A DNA stretch of 64,000 nt from Desertibaculum subflavum (GTDB lineage Bacteria > Pseudomonadota > Alphaproteobacteria > Ferrovibrionales > Ferrovibrionaceae). The DNA lies in NCBI GenBank assembly GCA_003576705.1, contig QOZS01000023.1:17169-81168 (forward strand), in the 5' to 3' direction. This document shows, piece after piece, positions 37,627-46,637 of this stretch. Every line of letters begins with the position of its first letter. Position 1 is the stretch's first letter. The position numbers and the translations under genes were made by a program. The notes below the pieces were generated by a model. It was not told the DNA's origin. It did no database searches and saw nothing but the letters and a program-made list of their open reading frames with translations.

Positions 37627-37751
37627 TGGTTCCTCCCTGGTGGCCGTCGGCCCCGAGACGCCCATACCGGCCTTATATACGGTGCCCGTCCCGACTCTTC
37701 CACGTGGTGAGCCCGGGGTTTCGGGATACGATATCGGCGGAGGAACGCCTC

Positions 37752-38798
37752 ATGAACGAAACGACCTCGCGTCTGCGATCCGGCAATATCGTGCGGCCCG
37801 ACGAAGCCTGGCTCGGCCGCGTCGACGAGCCCGCGATGGAGCCGGAGCTGCCGATCGTCGATCCGCACCACCATCTTTGGGATCGGCAGGGCTACCCCTA
37901 CCTGCTGCCGGAGCTGTTGGCCGACCTGGATAGCGGCCACGATATTCGCGCGACGGTGTTCGTGGAGTGCATGTCTATGTATCGGGCCGATGCGGCGAGC
38001 GACATGCGGCCGGTCGGCGAAACCGAGTTCGTCAATGGTGTGGCGGCGATGAGCGCGAGCGGCGGCTATGGCGCGTCGCGTGTCTGCGCCGGCATCGTCG
38101 GCTTTGCCGATCTCACGCTGGGCGACCGCGCCCGGCCCGTTCTCGAGGCGCATCTGCAGGCCGGCGGCGGCCGGTTCAGAGGCATCCGCCATGCCGCGGG
38201 CTGGGACGCCAGCGAGGCAGTGTGGAACAGCCACACCCATCCGCCGGAGGGCCTCTATCGCAGCCCGGCCTTCCGCACCGGTTTCGCGCAGCTGGCCGGG
38301 CTGAACCTGGTGTTCGACGCCTGGCTCTATCATCCGCAACTGTCCGACGTGGCCGATCTCGCACGCGCCTTCCCGGCCACCGCAATCGTGCTCGACCATG
38401 TCGGCGGCCCGATCGGCATCGGGCCCTATGCCGGCCGGGAGGCGGAAACTTTTGCGCGATGGAAATCCGAAATAGCCGCACTGGCCGGCTGCAGCAACGT
38501 GGTGGTCAAGCTCGGCGGGCTTGGCATGAAAATCGGAGTGTTCGATTTCCATCGCCGGTCGGAACCGGCCGGTTCCGAAGAGCTGGCCAGGGCCTGGCGG
38601 CCCTGGATCGAGACCTGCATCGAAGCCTTTGGCGCCGATCGATGCATGTTCGAGAGCAACTTCCCGGTCGACAAGGTGACCTGCAGCTACAGAATCCTGT
38701 GGAACGCCTTCAAGCGCCTTGCCGCCGGCGCGTCGCCGACCGAGAAGGCCGCGCTGTTTTCAGGCACGGCAAAGCGTGTCTACCGGCTGCCCGAGTGA
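37752..38798 (+). CDS. Amidohydrolase family 2 (TIM-barrel) metal-dependent hydrolase
   Basis: The 348-residue protein shows the metal-binding motif IVDPHHHLWD near residue 37, FRGIRHAAGWD, VLDHVGGP and the terminal FESNFPVDK with the catalytic Asp region. The family includes lactonases such as 2-pyrone-4,6-dicarboxylate hydrolase and L-fucono-lactonase-like enzymes; the substrate here is not determinable. GGAGGAACG lies before the ATG. It shares a 125-base divergent region with phaC1, in which a TATATA (37674-37679) could be a -10 for phaC1. Confidence 0.88.
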   Translation: MNETTSRLRSGNIVRPDEAWLGRVDEPAMEPELPIVDPHHHLWDRQGYPYLLPELLADLDSGHDIRATVFVECMSMYRADAASDMRPVGETEFVNGVAAMSASGGYGASRVCAGIVGFADLTLGDRARPVLEAHLQAGGGRFRGIRHAAGWDASEAVWNSHTHPPEGLYRSPAFRTGFAQLAGLNLVFDAWLYHPQLSDVADLARAFPATAIVLDHVGGPIGIGPYAGREAETFARWKSEIAALAGCSNVVVKLGGLGMKIGVFDFHRRSEPAGSEELARAWRPWIETCIEAFGADRCMFESNFPVDKVTCSYRILWNAFKRLAAGASPTEKAALFSGTAKRVYRLPE

Positions 38799-38802
38799 GG
38801 CT

Positions 38803-39765
38803 TCAGGCAAGATCGAAGACGGCGACCATCGGCGCATGGGTGGAATCGGTGAAATTGGCACCCATTTTCTCTGCGTCCCGTTCGTCGGCCAGTCCCTGGT
38901 TGTGGATCTCCACAGCGCGGCAATGGGCGGCCAAGGGCTGACTTGCCAGTACGTGATCGACCAGCGCCTGCTGCCCATGACGCCGCACGGTGAAGCGACG
39001 CTCCGCCGGAACTGCATCCGCCAGCGGCACGAGGGCTCGCTCCGCGGACGGTGCCTCGACAGAATCGCTGCGGTCGGCGGTCAGCAGCCGCACCGGCACT
39101 TCCGTCGGCCCGGCATTCAGGTCGCCGCACACGGCGATCAGCGCGCCTGCGTCCTCGTCAAGCAGGCGGTCGACCAGCAGCCGCGCCTCGAGCGCCTGCG
39201 CGCTGCGTTTCATCGCGGCCAACTGATAACCGGCCGCCCATCGCGCGGTGCCGCTCTGCGAGCCGGGATCCGGGTGTGTTCCAGGTATCGGAACCGGCAG
39301 CGGCGCGCGCAGGTGGAGATTGATCAGGTGAAGCTTCTGCCCGTCGGCGAGCGTCGCGCAGGCGTATAGCAGCGGACGGTCGAACGGCGCCGCGATTTCA
39401 CCGAAAGGCCCTGTCCGCAGGGCTGGCGGCGCGACGAGCTCATGGCGAACGGCCCGTGTCGAGACGATCGGCAACCGCGACAGGATCATCAGATTGTGCC
39501 GATCGGCGACGCCGGCCCCGTCGGGCCCCGGCGTGACGGCAACATGAAAGCCTTCATAGATCGTCCCTGCAATGACCCTCTGCAGCGCCGATGGCTCGCG
39601 CGGACGCCCCTTTGCCGGATGCCGGCCGTCGATCTCCTGCAGGCACAGAATATCGGCTGCCAATCCGGTCAACCGGGGCCGCAGGACGGCGATGCGAGCG
39701 TCGAGCGGCGGCGAGCCGGGTCGCTCGCCGAGACTCTCGAGATTGTAGGTGAGCAGCCTCAGCAT
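38803..39765 (-). CDS. Endonuclease/exonuclease/phosphatase (EEP) family protein
   Basis: The 320-residue protein has the EEP fold motifs LLTYNLESL at the start, the metal-binding Glu in ILCLQEIDG, HLINLHLRAPLP in the middle, CGDLNAGPTEVP and a C-terminal VDHVLAS and DSTHAPMVAVF. The substrate may be DNA, a phosphoester or a lipid headgroup. It starts 20 bases after the universal stress gene on the same strand, so it may be the third gene of the Lon-like protease unit. It is convergent with the amidohydrolase gene, 4 bases away. Confidence 0.85.
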   Translation of the reverse strand: MLRLLTYNLESLGERPGSPPLDARIAVLRPRLTGLAADILCLQEIDGRHPAKGRPREPSALQRVIAGTIYEGFHVAVTPGPDGAGVADRHNLMILSRLPIVSTRAVRHELVAPPALRTGPFGEIAAPFDRPLLYACATLADGQKLHLINLHLRAPLPVPIPGTHPDPGSQSGTARWAAGYQLAAMKRSAQALEARLLVDRLLDEDAGALIAVCGDLNAGPTEVPVRLLTADRSDSVEAPSAERALVPLADAVPAERRFTVRRHGQQALVDHVLASQPLAAHCRAVEIHNQGLADERDAEKMGANFTDSTHAPMVAVFDLA

Positions 39766-39785
39766 CGGATTCCGTATCGGTGCGG

Positions 39786-40586
39786 TCAGCGAACGACCAG
39801 CACGGCGCAGCCCGATGTCTGCACCAACGGCTCGGCGCCGATCCTGCCCGCGAGGCCGGCGGGCAAGATCAGGATGGACGGTGTGTCCTGCCGCAGGACC
39901 GATCGCACGATGCTCAGGTCCGTGTCGCGCGTGCGCCTTGGCGTCAGTTGCGGCGGCAGGTCTCTGATCTTGTGGTCCACGTCGATGACTGTCAGTTGTG
40001 ACGCGAATGCGTGCGCCAGGGCAGCGCCAGTCTCGATCGCGCGCCTGCCCGCCTCGGTCCCGTCGTCGCAGACGGCGATGCTTCGGGTGGCGTCGGCACT
40101 GAAGCTCTGCAGCAGGACGTCGCAATCGGAGAGCTCGGTCAGGATGGCTTCCGCCATGCCGCGGCGGCCACCGCCTGCGCCGGGCGGAGAGGCAGCGTAG
40201 AGCATCACCAGGTCGCCGGGTCGCACCGCGCCCCGGACCGAGGCGGCGAACTGCCCCCGGATCGTCTGCATCCTCCCGGTGATGCCGGCTTCACGCGCGG
40301 CTTCGGCCATGGTCCGCTCGGCCAGCCGCGCGAAGGCGAGAAGCTCGCGCTCCAGATCGCTGGCTTGCATCGGCATGTGCTGCGCGGTGGCGAGACTCAC
40401 CTGGCCGGCGAAGGGAAACGCCGCCATCCGGTGCAGGCTCTCGTCCTCCACCAGCAATGCCGAAAGGTCTGCCTTCAACGAGGCCGCGAAGCGCGCCGCC
40501 TGGCGCAAGACCGGCCGCAGATCGCCGAAACCGGAAATGGCGACGACGACATGGCGCGCCCCGACATCCCCCGTGCGGTCAGCCAT
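39786..40586 (-). CDS. Universal stress protein, two-domain type
   Basis: The 266-residue protein shows two halves of UspA-like fold. The first begins HVVVAISGFGDLRPVLRQA. The second (RSIAVCDDGTEAGRRAIE) is followed by ASQLTVIDVD and a C-terminal SGCAVLVVR strand typical of Usp proteins. No clear G-x2-G-x9-G(S/T) ATP motif is visible. UspA proteins often belong to the FNR/FixK regulon. The start overlaps the end of the Lon-like gene by 8 bases, so both are translated from one transcript. Confidence 0.85.
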   Translation of the reverse strand: MADRTGDVGARHVVVAISGFGDLRPVLRQAARFAASLKADLSALLVEDESLHRMAAFPFAGQVSLATAQHMPMQASDLERELLAFARLAERTMAEAAREAGITGRMQTIRGQFAASVRGAVRPGDLVMLYAASPPGAGGGRRGMAEAILTELSDCDVLLQSFSADATRSIAVCDDGTEAGRRAIETGAALAHAFASQLTVIDVDHKIRDLPPQLTPRRTRDTDLSIVRSVLRQDTPSILILPAGLAGRIGAEPLVQTSGCAVLVVR

Positions 40587-43002
40587 GGCGATCTCCCTTC
40601 GCGAGGGCCGTGAGCCGGCCGGCGGCCTCTGCAAAGGCCGCGATCCGCTTTTCGACCAGGCCGTTGACGGTGCCGGCAGGGTAGACGCCATCGGCGCCCC
40701 GCTCGCCGGCAGGCGTGCTGCACAGCAGCGCTATGCCGTCGTCGATCGTCCGAACCGGATAGACGGCGAACTTGCCGGCGCGCACCGCTTCGACGACGTC
40801 CTCGCGCAGCATCAGGTGCCTTGCATTGGCGGCAGGGATGAGCACGCCCTGGCTGCCCGTGAGCTTGCGGGCGCGACACACGTCGTAGAAGCCCTCGATC
40901 TTCTCGTTGACGCCGCCTATCGCCTGGATCTCCCCGTGCTGGTTGACCGAGCCGGTGACCGCGAGGTCCTGCCGGACGGGAAGGCCCGCCAGGGCCGACA
41001 GCAAGGCATAGAGCTCTGCCGAGGAGGCGCTGTCGCCTTCGACTCCGCCATAGGATTGCTCGAAGACGAGACTGGCGCTCAACGAAAGCGGCTTTTCCGG
41101 CAGGTATCGACCTGCCAGGAACCCGGACAGGATGAGGACGCCCTTGGAATGCAGCGGCCCGCCGAGCTCCACTTCGCGCTCGATATCGACCACGTTGCCG
41201 CGCCCGAACCGCACGCTCGCGGTGATCCGGACCGGCCGGCCGAAGGCAATCTCGCCGAGCGATGTGACGGAAAGGCCGTTGACCTGGCCGATTCTGTTTC
41301 CCGCGATGTCGATGAGAAGCGTGCCTTCGGTAATCTGATCTACGGCACGACGATAGAGGCGGTCCAGGCGCCCTCGGCGTGCCTCCAGCGCGCCGCGTAT
41401 ATCGGCCGCCTCGATCCGCTCCGACCCGCGTGCCGCCGCCAGATGGTCGGCCTCCTCCAGCAGTTCGGTGATCGGCCGAACCCGGGTTGACAGCCGCCCG
41501 CCATCGCCGGCGCTGCGCGCTGCCTGCTCGATGGCCAGCGCCGCCGCCGCGCGATCCAGGTGACGCAGGCCGTGCCGCCCGGCCAGCGTCGCCAGCAGGC
41601 GTGCGAACTGGATCGTGGTCTGGTCGGTGCGCTCGACGTCGTCCTCGAAGTCGGCAGCAACCTTGAACAGCTCGCTGAATTCCGGATCGTGCTGGCACAG
41701 CAGGTAGTAGATCCAACGGTCGCCGATCAGGACCACTTTCAGATCGAGCGGGATGGGACCTGGCTCGAGCGATACGGTCGCGGCGAGCGCGAGCAGCTGC
41801 TCCAGAGATTCTATTCTGATCTGGCGGGCCCGGATGGCCCGTTTCAGCGATTCCCAGGCATAGGGGTTCTGCAGCAGGCGCCGAGCGTCGAGCAGAAGAT
41901 AGCCGCCATTCGCGCGGTGCAGCGCGCCCGGCTTGATCAGATTGAAATCCGTCATCAATGCGCCGAACCGGGCCACGTGCTCGATCCGTCCGACCAGCGC
42001 CTGATGCGTGGGATGGTCTTCGAAGACCACAGGCGCGCCGGCCCCCTCGTGGTCCATGACGACATTCACCCGATAGCGGCGATAGCGATGGTTGTCGGCG
42101 TCGCGGGCGAAATCGGGCGTCGGTGTCCCGTCGCCGGTCGGCCCCTGACCGTCGGCGAGGAACTCGTCGGTATTCATCACGATGTCCCGCTCGACCTCGT
42201 CGAGATAGGCGAGAGCCTTGGGAATGTCCTGGAAATCAGCCCTGACCTCGCCGATCAGGTGGCGAACCGCGAAACTGCTCACCTCCTCGTTCAGCTTTCG
42301 AACGGCTTCGCGGTGCTCGCGCTGCCATTGCGGGATACGGGCGACCGTTGCCTCCAACTCCTCCTGCATTTCGCGCATCGCCTCGCGCAGACGCGTCTGC
42401 TCCTCCTGGGGCAGCCGCGCGAACTCCTCCGGCGGCATCACCTCGTTGCCCTTGACGGGCGCGAGACCCATGCCGAGCGGAGTCCGGATCAACACGACGC
42501 CGCGTTCCATCGCCTTCTGGCCAAGCTGCTCGAATGCCGTGTCGTGCCGGCGCTTGAGCTCTTCGTCGATCACCTGCCGCCGTCCGCGATATTCTTCCGT
42601 GTCGAAGGCTGCCGGCAGTGCTGCCTTCAGCTCCTGCACCAGCTTCTCCATGGCCTTGCGCAATCCGGTGGCTCGTCCCGGAGGCAGGTCCATGGCCGTC
42701 GGCTTGCCTGGATCGGTGAAATTGTGGACATAGCACCATGCCTGCGGCCTCGGCTCGCCGGCGGCCCGTTGCCTCAAATGCTCGGAGATGATCGAGAAGC
42801 GGCCGCTCCCCGACTGGCCGAGCACAAAGAGGTTGTAACCCTGGCGTCGCATGGCAGCGCCGAACTCGAGCGCTGCCATGGCGCGCGCCTGACCGACCGG
42901 TTGATCCAGGGGCGTCAGCTCCGCGGTCGTCATGAACGGCAGCGCCGCTGCGTCGCACGCCTTGTAGACCTCGTCGGCGGGCAACGGAACGAGCTCGGTC
43001 AT
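40579..43002 (-). CDS. Lon-related (LonC/YcbZ-like) ATP-dependent protease
   Basis: The 807-residue protein has the family N-terminal region, an AAA module and a C-terminal Lon protease domain. The catalytic Ser is in GVEGDSASSAEL, with the catalytic Lys in GGVNEKIEGFYDVC. The Walker A-like loop reads GQSGSGRFS, with Arg where Lys is usual. A predicted coiled coil covers about residues 140-270. GALHRANGGYLLLDARRLL is the Walker B region of this family. It is the first gene of a protease-Usp-EEP unit and divergent from phaC2, with an FNR-type box between. Confidence 0.92.
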   Translation of the reverse strand: MTELVPLPADEVYKACDAAALPFMTTAELTPLDQPVGQARAMAALEFGAAMRRQGYNLFVLGQSGSGRFSIISEHLRQRAAGEPRPQAWCYVHNFTDPGKPTAMDLPPGRATGLRKAMEKLVQELKAALPAAFDTEEYRGRRQVIDEELKRRHDTAFEQLGQKAMERGVVLIRTPLGMGLAPVKGNEVMPPEEFARLPQEEQTRLREAMREMQEELEATVARIPQWQREHREAVRKLNEEVSSFAVRHLIGEVRADFQDIPKALAYLDEVERDIVMNTDEFLADGQGPTGDGTPTPDFARDADNHRYRRYRVNVVMDHEGAGAPVVFEDHPTHQALVGRIEHVARFGALMTDFNLIKPGALHRANGGYLLLDARRLLQNPYAWESLKRAIRARQIRIESLEQLLALAATVSLEPGPIPLDLKVVLIGDRWIYYLLCQHDPEFSELFKVAADFEDDVERTDQTTIQFARLLATLAGRHGLRHLDRAAAALAIEQAARSAGDGGRLSTRVRPITELLEEADHLAAARGSERIEAADIRGALEARRGRLDRLYRRAVDQITEGTLLIDIAGNRIGQVNGLSVTSLGEIAFGRPVRITASVRFGRGNVVDIEREVELGGPLHSKGVLILSGFLAGRYLPEKPLSLSASLVFEQSYGGVEGDSASSAELYALLSALAGLPVRQDLAVTGSVNQHGEIQAIGGVNEKIEGFYDVCRARKLTGSQGVLIPAANARHLMLREDVVEAVRAGKFAVYPVRTIDDGIALLCSTPAGERGADGVYPAGTVNGLVEKRIAAFAEAAGRLTALAKGDRHG

Positions 43003-43065
43003 GCGAAGTTCCCCTTCTGATCACATGGCGCAAGACCAACCTAGTATTGCGGCAACGGCGCGACG

Positions 43066-43079
43066 TTGATTTGTATCAT
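43066..43079. promoter_or_regulatory. FNR/FixK-type box between the Lon-like protease and phaC2
   Basis: TTGATTTGTATCAT matches TTGAT-N4-ATCAA at nine of ten fixed positions. Its centre is about 70 bases from the Lon-like ATG, almost the same as the ccoN box to the ccoN ATG, and about 110 bases from phaC2. This supports a low-oxygen response of the protease-Usp-EEP unit and perhaps of phaC2. Confidence 0.7.
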
Positions 43080-43182
43080 CGTGCCACGCGAGGAATGTCC
43101 CACAATCCGGCCGCGCAGTGCCGTTCGGCCGATCCTTTCCGGAACGATGCGTCACGATCGAACTGAATGCGGAGGATAGCCG

Positions 43183-45045
43183 ATGCCGAAAGCCCGCGCC
43201 GGAGATCGTCAACCTCCGCGCCCCCGCCGCGCGAGGCAGAAGCAGGTTGTGGCGACACATGTGCCGCCTGATCGTGTCGCGCCGCCCAGTCTGCCCGCGG
43301 TGATTGCCCCCCCGTTGCCGCCCGCGAGCGACGACCTGGAGGCAGGTCATCACTCGCCGATCGATCGGATCACGCGCGCCGGCATCGGTCGCCTGACCAA
43401 CGGCTTGTCGCCTGCGGCGCTGGCGATGGCGTGGCTCGACTGGGCCTATCATCTCGGCACGTCGCCCGGAAAGCAGGCATGGCTGGTCGAGAAGGCGGCC
43501 CGGAAGTGGACCCGGTATGCCGACTTCCTGGTTCACTGCGCGAGCGCGCCGGCGAGCGCGCATAGCTGCATCGAGCCTCTCCCTCAGGACCGTCGCTTCG
43601 CCGATCCGGGATGGCGGGCGCCGCCGTTCAACGCCATCTATCAGGCCTTCCTGCTGACCCAGCAATGGTGGCACAACGCGACGACGGACGTGCGCGGCGT
43701 CTCGCGACACCACGAGGACGTCGTGGCCTTCACGGCCCGGCAGATTGCCGACATCTTCTCGCCCAGCAACTGCCCGCTGACCAATCCTGCGGTGTTGAAG
43801 CGTGCCGCGGAGACGGGCGGCCTCAATTTCGTGCATGGCCTGCAGAATTTCCTGGAGGACTGGCGGCGCAACGTTCTGCAGCGTCCGCCGGTGGGTGCCG
43901 ATGCCTATCGCGTCGGCGTCGACGTGGCAGCGACGCCGGGCCGTGTGGTCTACCGGAACGAGCTGATCGAGCTGCTGCAATACGATCCGGCCACGCCGAA
44001 GGTCCGGCGCGAGCCGGTGCTGATCGTGCCCGCCTGGATCATGAAGTACTACATCCTCGATCTGTCGCAGCAGAATTCACTGGTGCGCTATCTGGTCGGG
44101 CAGGGGTTCACGGTCTTCATGATCTCGTGGCGAAACCCCACCGAGGCGCAGCGGGATGTCGGCATGGCGGATTACCTTCGCCTGGGCATCTTCTCCGCTC
44201 TGGACGAAATCGAGCGCGTCGCTCCGGACGCCAAGGTCCATGCGACCGGCTATTGCCTCGGCGGTACCTTGCTCGCCATCGCCGCCGCCGCGCTGGCACG
44301 CGATCGTCGCGATCGCCTGCGGTCGATGACGCTGTTTGCCGCACAGGTCGATTTCGCCGAGGCGGGCGAGCTGACGCTGTTCATCGACGAATCGCAGGTC
44401 TCGTTCCTCGAGGACCTGATGTGGGAGCACGGCTACCTCGACACGCATCAGATGGCCGGAACCTTCCAGCTTCTGCGCTCGAACGACCTGATCTGGTCGC
44501 GCATGGTCAACGAGTACATGATGGGCGAGCGGGCGCCGATGACCGACCTGATGGCATGGAATGCCGATGCCACGCGCCTGCCTTACCGGATGCACAGCGA
44601 GTACCTGCGCCGCCTGTTCCTCGACAACGAGCTCGCGGTCGGGAGATACGAGGTCGACGGACGCGTCGTGGCGTTGACCGATATCCGCGTGCCGATCTTC
44701 GCCGTCGGCACCGAGTGGGACCATGTCGCGCCGTGGCGTTCGGTCTACAAGATCAATCTGCTGACCGACGCGGACGTGACCTTCGCGCTCACCTCGGGCG
44801 GCCACAATGCCGGGATCGTCAGCGAGCCCGGCAATCCCCGGCGGCGCTATCGGATTACGCATCGGCGCGCCAACGATCCGTATGTGGACCCCGAGGCCTG
44901 GCTCGCCAATACGCCGGCGCAGCAGGGCTCATGGTGGCCAAGCTGGGCGGCATGGCTCGGACGCCATTCGATCGGGCAGGCTTCGCCGCCGCGGGCGGCC
45001 GCCGGCGTGGCGCCGGCGCCGGGAACCTACGTGCTGCAGGCCTGA
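43183..45045 (+). CDS. Second PHA synthase (class I-like)
   Basis: The 620-residue protein has a low-complexity basic, Pro-rich N-terminal 55 residues and then the PhaC core. The nucleophile is in GYCLGGTLLA, the catalytic His in SGGHNAGIVS and the Asp in VGTEWDHVAPW; WNADATRLPYRMHSEYLRRLF is shared with phaC1. Alphaproteobacteria with several PhaC proteins often have one beside Usp and Lon-like genes, as here. GGAGGATAG precedes the ATG. Substrate range cannot be inferred. Confidence 0.92.
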   Translation: MPKARAGDRQPPRPRRARQKQVVATHVPPDRVAPPSLPAVIAPPLPPASDDLEAGHHSPIDRITRAGIGRLTNGLSPAALAMAWLDWAYHLGTSPGKQAWLVEKAARKWTRYADFLVHCASAPASAHSCIEPLPQDRRFADPGWRAPPFNAIYQAFLLTQQWWHNATTDVRGVSRHHEDVVAFTARQIADIFSPSNCPLTNPAVLKRAAETGGLNFVHGLQNFLEDWRRNVLQRPPVGADAYRVGVDVAATPGRVVYRNELIELLQYDPATPKVRREPVLIVPAWIMKYYILDLSQQNSLVRYLVGQGFTVFMISWRNPTEAQRDVGMADYLRLGIFSALDEIERVAPDAKVHATGYCLGGTLLAIAAAALARDRRDRLRSMTLFAAQVDFAEAGELTLFIDESQVSFLEDLMWEHGYLDTHQMAGTFQLLRSNDLIWSRMVNEYMMGERAPMTDLMAWNADATRLPYRMHSEYLRRLFLDNELAVGRYEVDGRVVALTDIRVPIFAVGTEWDHVAPWRSVYKINLLTDADVTFALTSGGHNAGIVSEPGNPRRRYRITHRRANDPYVDPEAWLANTPAQQGSWWPSWAAWLGRHSIGQASPPRAAAGVAPAPGTYVLQA

Positions 45046-45184
45046 TCGCAATCCGATCCCGTTGTTAACCAAGGTTGCGCCGCGGTGGGCTGCCGGGGCG
45101 CATCGACGGGACGCAACGCTTTATCAACGAATTTTCTGCAATTCTTACGGTGAGGAAACGCCTATTCACGAACAGGAGGTCGAC

Positions 45185-45589
45185 ATGGCCGGACGCGTGA
45201 TCGGCTTTACCGAGACGGAGAAGGTGGACCACCTGATGACCCGCGAGATGCTGGACAAGCGCGCTCTGCATGCCCTTGCCGCGTTCCGCGACGAAGTCGA
45301 GATGGCGATCTTCAGCGCCAATACCGAGATCATCGGCCGCGAGACGCCCAACCTGACGCGCGACAGCTTCCTGAAGCTGGCTGTAGCCGTCGCGGAATCC
45401 CGCGCCCGCTACATCAAGGTGGCGATCGAGTTGGCCGCGATGGCTGGCAAGAAGCCACCCCGGGAGATGATCGACGCCCTCGCCGAGGCGCGGCGCGCCT
45501 ATGAGGAGATCACGCATGCCTTCCAGGCGGTCGAACGCGTGATCGAGCGCGGCTACATCCCGGTCGCCAAGCTCGCCAAGGTCGGCTGA
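45185..45589 (+). CDS. Unrecognised 134-residue helical protein
   Basis: The ATG at 45185 has an excellent AGGAGG site six bases upstream, so the gene is real. The protein is predicted to be almost entirely alpha-helical and has no signal peptide, membrane segment or cysteine; it starts MAGRVIGFTETEKVDHL and ends with a short YIPVAKLAKVG tail. I recognise no family. Its place 139 bases after phaC2 suggests a granule-associated (phasin-like) or stress role; this is inference only. The intervening bases hold no terminator with a T run. Confidence 0.7.
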   Translation: MAGRVIGFTETEKVDHLMTREMLDKRALHALAAFRDEVEMAIFSANTEIIGRETPNLTRDSFLKLAVAVAESRARYIKVAIELAAMAGKKPPREMIDALAEARRAYEEITHAFQAVERVIERGYIPVAKLAKVG

Positions 45590-45607
45590 GCGCCGCGAGA
45601 TGCGCGC

Positions 45608-46597
45608 CTAGCCGGGCTGCTCCGCGATCGCCCGCAATCCGGCAAAGGCGGCATCCGGGCGCAGGATGATCCAGGTCGGGATCGGCGCCAGATAGACCGA
45701 CATGCGCCCCTTGGCTTCGAACCTTTCGCGGAACGACGAAGCCGCGAGATGGCTCGCTATCCGCGGTGCGATGCCGCCCCCGATATAGACACCGCCGCGT
45801 GCGCCGCTGGTCAGGGCAAGATTGCCGGCGACACCGCCGAGAAAGCCGCAGAACAGATCGAGTGCGGCTTTCGCAACGGTGCAGCTGCCGTCCATTGCCG
45901 CCCCCGTGATGCCGGCTGCGTCGCGCGGCGGCGCCGCCACCCCGTCCAGAGTCATCACTGCCTGATAGAGATTCTCGAGACCCTGGCCCGACAGCGCGCG
46001 CTCCGCCGAAACGTGGCCATGCCGCTCGCGCAGATATGCAATGACATCCGCTTCGCGTGCGTCCGTTGCCGGCAGCGTCGCGTGACCGCCTTCGGTCGGC
46101 ACCACCGCCGGCCCGCCCGAGCCCGGCACGTAGAGGCCGACGCCAAGGCCGGTGCCCGGTCCCAGCACAGCCATGGGCGCTCCGGCTTGCGCAGGGCCGC
46201 CACCGATCTGCTGCAGGTCGCTGCCGCTCAATCCCGGCAGAGACCAGGCGAGCGCCTCGAAATCGTTCACGACGCGGCTGGACCTGAAGCCGAACCTGGC
46301 CCTGAGCGCATTGCCGTCGATCACCCATTCGCTGTTGGTGAGGTCGCAGCGGTTGGCCGCGACCGGTCCGGCCACCGCCAGTGCCGCCGCCGTGACGGCA
46401 TTGCGCCCCTGCCGGCGCGCGAGGTAGGCGCGGACGGCATCCTCGAAGCGGCCGAAATCGCGGACGTGCAGGATCTCCATCCGGTCGACGACGCCGTCTG
46501 ATAGCAGTGCAAACCGGGCATTGGTGCCGCCGATATCGCCGATCAGGGCGGCCGGGGCGGCTTGCGCCGCCGCCGGCTTACGAGGCGCAGCCGTCAT
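45608..46597 (-). CDS. glk: Glucokinase
   Basis: The 329-residue protein has the ROK-independent glucokinase signature: GDIGGTNARFALL near residue 20 (phosphate 1), VVNDFEALAWSLPGL for glucose binding, LGPGTGLGVG for phosphate 2 and the adenosine motif GGVYIGGGIAPR. It phosphorylates glucose with ATP. It is convergent with the unknown helical protein, 18 bases away, and downstream of the amidohydrolase gene by 40 bases. Confidence 0.95.
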   Translation of the reverse strand: MTAAPRKPAAAQAAPAALIGDIGGTNARFALLSDGVVDRMEILHVRDFGRFEDAVRAYLARRQGRNAVTAAALAVAGPVAANRCDLTNSEWVIDGNALRARFGFRSSRVVNDFEALAWSLPGLSGSDLQQIGGGPAQAGAPMAVLGPGTGLGVGLYVPGSGGPAVVPTEGGHATLPATDAREADVIAYLRERHGHVSAERALSGQGLENLYQAVMTLDGVAAPPRDAAGITGAAMDGSCTVAKAALDLFCGFLGGVAGNLALTSGARGGVYIGGGIAPRIASHLAASSFRERFEAKGRMSVYLAPIPTWIILRPDAAFAGLRAIAEQPG

Positions 46598-46637
46598 GGT
46601 CCGATCCTAGCCGGCTTCGCGTCCGGCGCGACCGCTG

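Noticed and set aside
45065..45078. TTAACCAAGGTTGC, similar to the ccoN box, upstream of the 134-residue protein gene
   Set aside because: It lacks the TTGA and TCAA half-sites needed for FNR/FixK, so the likeness of the central bases is probably chance.
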